Shown: piece after piece, positions 26,548 through 32,919 of the stretch
How positions within the stretch are numbered: the stretch's first letter is position 1
How the letters are laid out: every line of letters starts with the position of its first letter
From: JANXDG01 sp964561135
GTDB lineage: Bacteria > Elusimicrobiota > Endomicrobiia > DTEH01
DNA: 32,919 bases
Assembly (NCBI GenBank): GCA_964561135.1
Contig: CAZLOB010000046.1
Coordinates: forward strand, 1 to 32,919
Direction of reading: 5' to 3'
Made by a program: the position numbers and the translations under genes
Notes under the pieces: generated by a model
What the model was told of the DNA's origin: nothing
The model's input: the letters and a program-made list of their open reading frames with translations, nothing else
Databases searched by the model: none

Positions 26548-27495
26548 TTATTTTCTTTCTATTACTTTTTTAACTTTTTTTACAATATCCTGTGCTTTTA
26601 ATTTATATTTTACCATTAATTCGTTAGCGAGACCTGACTCGCCAAACTTGTTGTCTATACCAACAAACTCTTGCGCTACAGGATAGTTTTTTGCAAGAAC
26701 CTCTGCTACTGCAGAACCTAGACCACCATAAATTTGGTGTTCTTCACAAGTAACTACACAACCACACTTTTTTGCAAAAGTAATTATTACTTCTTCATCT
26801 ATAGGTTTTATTGTATGCATGTTTAGTACAGTACATTCAATTCCCTCTTCCTTCAACATTTCATGCGCAACTAATGCTTCATATACCATAACACCACAAG
26901 AAATTATTAAACAATCTTTACCTTCAGTTAAAACTTTTGCTTTCCCAATTTCAAATTTTTCGTTAGGTTTTGTTATCACAGGCAATTTTTCGCGCGATAA
27001 TCTTATGTATACAGGCGAAGGTAAAACTAAAGAAGATATTAAAGCATTTTTTGCTTCGTTAGCATCCGCAGGAACAATAACTGTCATATTAGGTAGTACA
27101 CGCATCAATGCAATATCTTCTAATATTTGATGAGATGCACCGTCTGGTCCTACAGTAATTCCAGCATGGGTACCTACAAGTTTAACATTTGTATAATTAT
27201 AACAAACACTTTGTCTTATTTCTTCCCAACAACGACCAGCTAAAAACATTGCATAAGTTGACACTACAGGAAGTTTGCCAACCAAACTTAATCCTACTGC
27301 AATACCAACCGCGTTTTGTTCTGCAATACCTACATTGATAAATCTTTCGGGATACTTTTTTGCAAACTTACCTAAGGAAGTTGACTGTGCAGTATCAGCT
27401 CCAACACCAACAAGGTTAGGATATTTATCAGCAATTTCTAACAACGCTTCTCCAAGTCCTTCACGAGATGGTTTATATTCTAAAATTTCCAGCAT
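26548..27495 (-). CDS. Transketolase, C-terminal subunit
   Basis: A 315-residue protein covering the pyrimidine-binding and C-terminal domains of transketolase. INVGIAEQNAVGIAVGLSLVGKLPVVSTYAMFLAGR (in parts) holds the cofactor-activating Glu of the AEQ motif. GITVGPDGASHQILEDIALMR and CEEHQIYGGLGSAVAEVLA are typical of split transketolases and the related DXS/pyruvate-dehydrogenase beta group. With the N-terminal subunit encoded 100 bp upstream it would form a heterotetramer for the non-oxidative pentose phosphate pathway. A DXS-like role is unlikely since DXS is a single chain. Confidence 0.9.
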   Translation of the reverse strand: MLEILEYKPSREGLGEALLEIADKYPNLVGVGADTAQSTSLGKFAKKYPERFINVGIAEQNAVGIAVGLSLVGKLPVVSTYAMFLAGRCWEEIRQSVCYNYTNVKLVGTHAGITVGPDGASHQILEDIALMRVLPNMTVIVPADANEAKNALISSLVLPSPVYIRLSREKLPVITKPNEKFEIGKAKVLTEGKDCLIISCGVMVYEALVAHEMLKEEGIECTVLNMHTIKPIDEEVIITFAKKCGCVVTCEEHQIYGGLGSAVAEVLAKNYPVAQEFVGIDNKFGESGLANELMVKYKLKAQDIVKKVKKVIERK

Positions 27496-27595
27496 TTTTT
27501 ATCCCTCTTTAAATTAAAATTATTGTAAACTGTTATTTATCGCAATAAAAACTATACTTTCTACCATGAATATCATATCATAATATTTACATTAT

Positions 27596-28444
27596 TCACA
27601 ATTTACTTTCTTCAATTTCTTTTACTGCTTGTTGTTTAAGTTCTTCTGACGGTGCTTTCCCATGCCAATCAACATTATTCTCCATAAAAGAAACACCTTT
27701 ACCTTTTATCGTGTGAGCAATAATAACTTTTGGTTTACCTTTAGAAATTTTTGCTTGTGTCAAAGCTTTATCTAACTCTTCAATACTATGCCCGTCAACT
27801 TCGTACACTTCCCAACCAAAAGAAATGTATTTATCTTTAATTGGTTCTATATCAACAGCATCTATTATTTTACTTTCTTGCTGAAGTTTATTATAATCCA
27901 TTATTTCAATTAAATTATCTAATTTTTTATATCCAGCAAACATTATTCCTTCCCAGGTAGAACCTTCTTGATGTTCTCCATCACTACAAATTACATATAC
28001 AAAACTATCTTTTTTATCCATTTTTAGACCTATCGCCATACCAACTGCTACTGACATACCATACCCTAACGAACCAGTTGAAACTTCTATACCTGGCACG
28101 TACTGTATTTTTTCTTGTCCATTGTAAACTCTTGCAGGATGTCCCTGAAGGATAGAATTTATTTTTCTTAAATTCCATAATTCTTGTTTATCAAAATACC
28201 CTTGTTCTGCTAATATAACATAGAGAGCAGGACAACCATGACCTTTCGACAATACGACTCTGTCTCTGTCTTCCCAAAAAGGATCTTTAGGATTATGTCT
28301 AAGATGTAAGTAATACAAAGTTGTTAAAATTTCAACTAAAGACAACGATCCACCAGGATGACCACTTCCAGCATTTGCAATTATCTCTATTATAATCTTT
28401 CTAAATTTTTTACATAGCTGTTTAAGTTCGTCGTATTTTTTCAT
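27596..28444 (-). CDS. Transketolase, N-terminal subunit
   Basis: A 282-residue thiamine-diphosphate-binding half of transketolase. Features are GSGHPGGSLSLVEILTTLYY near residue 25, DRDRVVLSKGHGCPALYV, GSLGYGMSVAVGMAIG and the cofactor motif SDGEHQEGSTWEG...IMDYNKLQ. In the last, the usual first Gly of GDG is Ser. DVDWHGKAPS-type sequence (here NVDWHGKAP) ends it. It pairs with the downstream C-terminal subunit. The 100-bp gap between the halves is wide for split transketolases and holds no gene. Confidence 0.92.
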   Translation of the reverse strand: MKKYDELKQLCKKFRKIIIEIIANAGSGHPGGSLSLVEILTTLYYLHLRHNPKDPFWEDRDRVVLSKGHGCPALYVILAEQGYFDKQELWNLRKINSILQGHPARVYNGQEKIQYVPGIEVSTGSLGYGMSVAVGMAIGLKMDKKDSFVYVICSDGEHQEGSTWEGIMFAGYKKLDNLIEIMDYNKLQQESKIIDAVDIEPIKDKYISFGWEVYEVDGHSIEELDKALTQAKISKGKPKVIIAHTIKGKGVSFMENNVDWHGKAPSEELKQQAVKEIEESKL

Positions 28445-28541
28445 AAAAAATAAAAGTTTTTAATAATTTGGTTTCAAAAAGAAAAGTTTTGTATAAACTA
28501 TTAAGCAAAAAATCAAGTGATTACAAAAATTTTTTAAAAAA

Positions 28542-30128
28542 TTATTTTTTAATCGTGTCAATTAACTTGCGCAACTTATCATCTTTTGGATTAAGTTTCA
28601 ATGCTTGTTCCCACATTTGTATCGCTTTATCTCTTTCACCCATAGCATAAAATGCTGAACCTAACCTTTTGTATGCTAAAACATCTTCTGGTTCCAACAA
28701 AAGTATCTCTTCGCAAAGTTTAACTACAGTAGCATAATCTCGTTTCCTAAACGCAATAAGTGACTCATTGTGAAGTTTATCAACAATAGTTGTTCCAGCA
28801 GGGCTTTCAATTTTTTCAGCTCTTATACCAGTTTTTTCTTCAATAGTAGACAAAAGACGCATTATATTACTATCGTCAGGTGCTAAATTTAAAGCATAAT
28901 TTATTACTTTAACTGCTGATAAATTATCCCCTTTAATAAAGAATGTGATTCCACGTACTAACAATCTACTAACTTTGTCTCTAGCAGTAATTACCGGATA
29001 CAAAGAAGAAACTAATTTTATCCTTTCTATATATATATCAAGATCAATTGCTTCTGGCATAATTTCTTTTGCTTTATTCAAATTTGTTAACGCTTGTTTA
29101 TAATTTCCTGTTGTATAATTTTTCACTGCTTCTTCAAACAATGTTTGAAAATACTTCTTTTTTTCTTCTTCTGTTTTAAGTTTTGTTTCAATAATCTCAA
29201 GTTCTTCAGTACCAGGCAACGCTTTTATTTTTTCAGCCCAAAGTTCTTCAAGCGTCTTCCCAAACTTAAAATCCACTGCTACACGGTGTGAAATACCCAA
29301 ATAATTCTGAATTACTGTTGCATAGTTAAACTCTAAGTTTTTATAATTTATTCCAAAGCCAAACGTATTTTCTAAGTTACTCCTTCCAACACGAAGAGAT
29401 AATAAATTCATTGCGGTATATTCCAACCCAAACGAATAAGTGTCAAAAACATTACTATTATTTCTGTTCTTACCTATATCTAACCCTAAACTTAAATTTT
29501 CAAATAATTTTATTCCCAGACCAAAATTAATACCTATCAAAATAACATCTTCTGTATCAGACAAGTTTATATTTAACAAATTATTGAGATTTGATGCAAA
29601 AAATATACTGTTAGTCATCTTATAAATTACACCTAACGAAGTAGTAAAACAATTTCGTGAGTAATTGCCTATGTTGTCAGATAAAAATTTTATATTCCCT
29701 CCAACATATAACTTTCTTAACAAAATTTCTTTCCCCCAACCTATAACAGACAATATATTAGTATAACTGAACTCAGAATCTAAATATCTATTAAACTCGT
29801 CTGTCCGTTTCGCACCATAACTATCTAAATAAATTATATTTAAAGAAAAATTCCCTTTCTCTAATGTTGGATGAAAATACGCAATACAGCCTATAATCGT
29901 ATTCTCATAAAGTAGCGATGATGAAACACCAACGTTTTTTCTATCCAACACACCATTAATTGCAGGGTTTAAAACAGTATTAAACACATCCCATACTAAC
30001 GAATTATAAGAATTACCTAAAGCATTCGCTTTAACACTTACAGAATAAGATAATAAAGGATAGGGTTGAACATTAGCTAAAATATTAATTTTGATTAACA
30101 AAAAAGTTATTATTAAAATTTTTTTCAT
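28542..30128 (-). CDS. PorV/UPF0164-like outer-membrane beta-barrel protein with C-terminal TPRs
   Basis: A 528-residue predicted envelope protein. An N-terminal signal peptide (MKKILIITFLLIKINILA) precedes SVSVKANALGNSYNSLVWDVFNTVLNPAING, which fits the PorV/UPF0164 pattern of a conserved N-terminal plug followed by alternating barrel strands (to about residue 290). From about 295 on it is helical with TPR-like units, clearest near 335-375 and 455-520 (ALTNLNKAKEIMP, AYKRLGSAFYAMGERDKAIQMWEQALKLNP). It lies 6 bp downstream of a gene for a secreted protein with a FlgD/T9SS-like end, so it may help export or surface display. That role is inferred. Confidence 0.75.
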   Translation of the reverse strand: MKKILIITFLLIKINILANVQPYPLLSYSVSVKANALGNSYNSLVWDVFNTVLNPAINGVLDRKNVGVSSSLLYENTIIGCIAYFHPTLEKGNFSLNIIYLDSYGAKRTDEFNRYLDSEFSYTNILSVIGWGKEILLRKLYVGGNIKFLSDNIGNYSRNCFTTSLGVIYKMTNSIFFASNLNNLLNINLSDTEDVILIGINFGLGIKLFENLSLGLDIGKNRNNSNVFDTYSFGLEYTAMNLLSLRVGRSNLENTFGFGINYKNLEFNYATVIQNYLGISHRVAVDFKFGKTLEELWAEKIKALPGTEELEIIETKLKTEEEKKKYFQTLFEEAVKNYTTGNYKQALTNLNKAKEIMPEAIDLDIYIERIKLVSSLYPVITARDKVSRLLVRGITFFIKGDNLSAVKVINYALNLAPDDSNIMRLLSTIEEKTGIRAEKIESPAGTTIVDKLHNESLIAFRKRDYATVVKLCEEILLLEPEDVLAYKRLGSAFYAMGERDKAIQMWEQALKLNPKDDKLRKLIDTIKK

Positions 30129-30134
30129 AAAAGA

Positions 30135-32919
30135 TTATCTAATTACCCCTAACTTCCATTTCTTACGCTCTATATTTCCATTAAAATCTTTTGTTTCTAA
30201 CACAAGAATGTACATTCCAGCAGGAATATCCTTACTTTTGTCACATTCTACATAATGTGTACCAAACAATGTTTTTTCATCACCTTTATAAAAATTCTTT
30301 TCAAAAACTAAATTACCAAACAAATCAAAAATTTTTATATTTACTTCTTGAACATCTTTGCTTAAAATGTAACTTATGACAAAATTTCTTTTTCTTACAT
30401 CACAGGGATTAGGAAATGTAGTTAACTCAACAATAGTATCTTTTGGTAAACTTAAAGCAATACCTTTTGATGGTTGTGACGGTGCTGAATCAGAACCTGC
30501 TATATTTTTTGTTTTTATACGATAATAATACACTTTATTTTGCTGCCTATTAGTTATACGATAGCTAAGCTTTATATTATAACTTTCTAGTTTGTATCCT
30601 AAAGAAGCAAATAATGTTTTAAAATTAACTACTTCAACTGTTTCAGGTACTGAACTCGAAAGAACAAAATTGTATTCAATCACAACATTGTCTGAAACAA
30701 TATTACGAGAAGAAATTATTATCTGTGTTCCTTTAACTTCTTCAACAGTTCTTCCAAAATATATATCTTTTATCAAATTTTGGATATCAAATAGTATCAC
30801 ATCAATAGTATTCCAAATATTCTCTTGATGAACACGTTCTTCAATCTCTACAGAATATAAGAAACTCTCGTCATCATCTGTTAAATTACAGTTTATCCAA
30901 TATATATTATTTGATGGTTGTGAAGATTGCGGGGGTTGAGACGGTTGTGGTGAAGTAACATCTATAAAAATTGGTACATAATTTATTCTACTGAACCCAG
31001 CATTACTTTCAGCTTTTACCCATAAATAATACAATTTATTATGTTCAAGATTAAGACCTGGTAGTTCAAACTCTCCTACAGTCGGCAAAGGTTTAAACGA
31101 AACAATATCCGGAGTTTCATAAACATCAGGGATGTATTTTCTTGTAGCTAAACCAACATATCCTGCTTTTATACCACCACCATAAGGTGCTTCAGAAAAC
31201 CAACTAAATCTTATTTCGTTAGAATAAGGTGTATAGTAAATCTTTCTTTCAATTTCTTGCCCAGTATCAATCCCTTGTTTTAAAAATACAATTGGCGAGA
31301 TTACCGGTTTTGTAGGTGTACGTTTGTCTAACAATGTTACTTTCTGAGTTGAAAAGTATCCAAATGTTTTTTGTCTATTAGGTAAATTATAATTAAACCC
31401 AGTAGGATCAAACCCTACACCAATAGTTTTGTCAGGTAAAGCGTCTTCATACAAATCAAACACTAAAAATATTCTTACTTTTTCATCTAAAACAAGTACA
31501 GGTTTATATTTTAGCATTTGCTGAGGATTAAAGAACACAAGTTCACACTTGCCTAATAAATCAAATGTAGAAGAAGCAACAAGCACATCTTTAGTGGCAT
31601 CAAATTTTAAATCACCATCATCTAAATATACTTTGACAAGTTTCACTGTAAAAGATGACACAGCCGTACCTTCTGAGGTTATTACCAACTTATCCAAAGT
31701 AGCATCACAAAACGCAATTAAATCAATTGCAGCAATTGGTACATTTTGTTCATACAACGCAGCTTCCTCTGGTGCTAAAGATATTATTTTTGTTTCAACT
31801 TCATCAGGATAATCTGCAATGATAACTTCAGGCGACTCTAACGGAAAATTGCTACTTTCTGTTATGTCAACACCACCTAATGTAAAACTTGTGCCAGTAG
31901 AAATTATCAACTTAAGTTTTTCGTTAGGTTGTGCATTTTTTGGTATATAACATATAATAAAATATGTTGCATATTCTGTAAGATGGTGTTGTTTATCAAT
32001 CTTTTCAGGTTGTGAAAACAGAACAACTGCAGTGTTGTTTTCAAATACACTGCTACCTAATTTTCTATCAATACCTACATCAAATGAACCGTCTCCGTTT
32101 TCATCATGCCACACTTCAACTACTGTCTGTGAACTTCTGTCAAAACGGTCATACTTATCAGCAGCAGTTGTCGATTTTTCAACAGTAAGTTTTATCCAGT
32201 CAGCAGAAGCTAAACCTAACCCACGTTTACCTACCGATACTCCAATAGGTAACAAAACAATTCTTTCTGACTGATAAACTTTTTCAGGTATTTTTGCAAC
32301 TAAATCTGGTAATGTGCGGACATAAACAATATCTCTTGATTGCTCTATACGCACAGTATCTGAACGTATAGAAGTTTGTATTGCTGTAACTTTTGAAGAA
32401 ATTGTATTCACACCTTCATGATCAAGTAAAAAGAATGTTGTAGAAATATCAATTCTAAAAGAAAAATTAACTTCAGTAGTATCCCTTGAATACGAGGCTT
32501 CAGGCGAAATCTCTGCTGTAATAAAATAATAATTTGTTACTTTGTCAGAAATTGTTTGTTCTCGTATAAACTCTAACAAAGCAATACCGCCTGAAAATGT
32601 TGCAGAAGAAATAAAGTTACTTTCAAAAAATGGATAGTCATAGTATAACTTAACAACTTTTATATCTTCATCACGAATATTTGAACCAGACAAGTTCACA
32701 CGAAGTATTCTAAACGGCGAAATTGATCTATCTGTAACAAGACCAAATTTCATTATTATAGCATTATCCCCTTGCTCCAAAACTTTTGTTTTATCAAACC
32801 CTGTATATGTACGAAGATAAACTGATGTATCAATATCCACAATAAAAACATTTACAACTGGTGGTACAACTACTAAATATTCTAAAGTAGTTGTGTCTTT
32901 GTAAGTAATATAAGGTAAA
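30135..32919 (-). CDS. Large secreted/surface protein with FlgD/T9SS-like C-terminal domain, partial
   Basis: The frame is open to the right edge, so the N-terminus is missing; the GTG at 32838-32840 is an internal codon because protein-like sequence continues upstream of it. At least 927 residues are seen. Most is beta-rich with no catalytic motif I recognise. Repeated phrases such as VEVWHDENGDGSFDVGIDRKLG and VYLDDGDLKFDATKDVLVAS resemble cohesin/dockerin-era extracellular repeats. A fibronectin III-like stretch (RFSWFSEAPYGGG...YYLWVKAESNAG) and a proline-serine-glutamine linker follow. The last 85 residues (TTFPNPCDVRKRNF, VNIKIFDLFGNLVFEK, DIPAGMYILVLETKD) match FlgD-Ig/Por-secretion tails. 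It is probably exported and held on the surface. Confidence 0.75.
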   Translation of the reverse strand, partial: LPYITYKDTTTLEYLVVVPPVVNVFIVDIDTSVYLRTYTGFDKTKVLEQGDNAIIMKFGLVTDRSISPFRILRVNLSGSNIRDEDIKVVKLYYDYPFFESNFISSATFSGGIALLEFIREQTISDKVTNYYFITAEISPEASYSRDTTEVNFSFRIDISTTFFLLDHEGVNTISSKVTAIQTSIRSDTVRIEQSRDIVYVRTLPDLVAKIPEKVYQSERIVLLPIGVSVGKRGLGLASADWIKLTVEKSTTAADKYDRFDRSSQTVVEVWHDENGDGSFDVGIDRKLGSSVFENNTAVVLFSQPEKIDKQHHLTEYATYFIICYIPKNAQPNEKLKLIISTGTSFTLGGVDITESSNFPLESPEVIIADYPDEVETKIISLAPEEAALYEQNVPIAAIDLIAFCDATLDKLVITSEGTAVSSFTVKLVKVYLDDGDLKFDATKDVLVASSTFDLLGKCELVFFNPQQMLKYKPVLVLDEKVRIFLVFDLYEDALPDKTIGVGFDPTGFNYNLPNRQKTFGYFSTQKVTLLDKRTPTKPVISPIVFLKQGIDTGQEIERKIYYTPYSNEIRFSWFSEAPYGGGIKAGYVGLATRKYIPDVYETPDIVSFKPLPTVGEFELPGLNLEHNKLYYLWVKAESNAGFSRINYVPIFIDVTSPQPSQPPQSSQPSNNIYWINCNLTDDDESFLYSVEIEERVHQENIWNTIDVILFDIQNLIKDIYFGRTVEEVKGTQIIISSRNIVSDNVVIEYNFVLSSSVPETVEVVNFKTLFASLGYKLESYNIKLSYRITNRQQNKVYYYRIKTKNIAGSDSAPSQPSKGIALSLPKDTIVELTTFPNPCDVRKRNFVISYILSKDVQEVNIKIFDLFGNLVFEKNFYKGDEKTLFGTHYVECDKSKDIPAGMYILVLETKDFNGNIERKKWKLGVIR

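Noticed and set aside
32838..32840. GTG as the start of the large secreted protein
   Set aside because: The frame stays open and protein-like (PPVVNVFIV) up to the window edge, no signal peptide follows the GTG, and the protein is therefore partial.

Overview
The window is AT-rich bacterial chromosome carrying one edge of an integrated mobile element. The chromosomal part (about 11,350 to the right end) reads almost entirely on the minus strand. It encodes a diderm, LPS-bearing, flagellated bacterium: LpxD, WaaA (Kdo transferase), three GT9 heptosyltransferase-like proteins, a LolA-like carrier, an LpoB-type lipoprotein, MotA/MotB and FlbD. An outer-membrane PorV/UPF0164-like protein with TPRs sits next to a large secreted protein with a FlgD/T9SS-like C-terminal domain. 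That pair, the split transketolase and the winged-helix DUF2582-like protein are typical of poorly cultivated diderm phyla (Elusimicrobia/Omnitrophota/WOR-3/FCB-like lineages). The sequence alone does not fix the phylum.

Layout from left to right. (1) 1-7312, minus: a single reading frame of more than 2,430 codons. I checked every codon and found no stop; it runs off the left edge and has no convincing start. It contains two motifs resembling the double-psi beta-barrels of multisubunit RNA polymerases (DFDKD at 3968-3982), then a transmembrane segment, a P-loop nucleotide-kinase-like domain and a DnaQ-like exonuclease domain. (2) 7284-10074, plus: a Hel308/Ski2-like helicase whose C-terminal winged-helix domain is put out of frame by a run of seven A. 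(3) 10123-11127, plus: a tyrosine recombinase, followed by about 220 bp dense in phased repeats that ends at the 3' end of a tRNA-Leu gene. (4) 11349-12142: tRNA-Leu, lpoB, tRNA-Gly. (5) 12151-13882: motB, motA, flbD. (6) 13889-22796: a tightly packed envelope operon: three GT9 genes, waaA, pgpA, pgsA, lolA-like, ftsK, a small winged-helix gene and accB. (7) 22818-25364: pnp, rpsO, tRNA-Val. (8) 25394-28444: lpxD and split transketolase. (9) 28542-32919: the PorV-like/TPR protein and the large secreted protein, which runs off the right edge.

How it fits together. The chromosomal genes are transcribed right to left with many 4-bp ATGA start/stop overlaps, so they are probably one or a few long operons for envelope biogenesis, with tRNA genes inside the transcription units. 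The plus-strand helicase and integrase converge on this operon at tRNA-Leu, the usual place for an integrated phage or integrative element.

The most unusual object is the giant minus-strand frame. If it belongs to the same element, it is a polyprotein-sized protein combining a candidate single-chain RNA polymerase with nucleotide-kinase and exonuclease domains, recalling the giant RNA polymerase proteins of crAss-like phages. Caution: its N-terminal coding meets the helicase start head-to-head at about 7,284-7,312 with no start codon, and base composition shifts there (roughly 35-43% GC on most sampled lines to the left, about 15-30% on sampled lines to the right). A rearrangement or a chimeric assembly join must be excluded.
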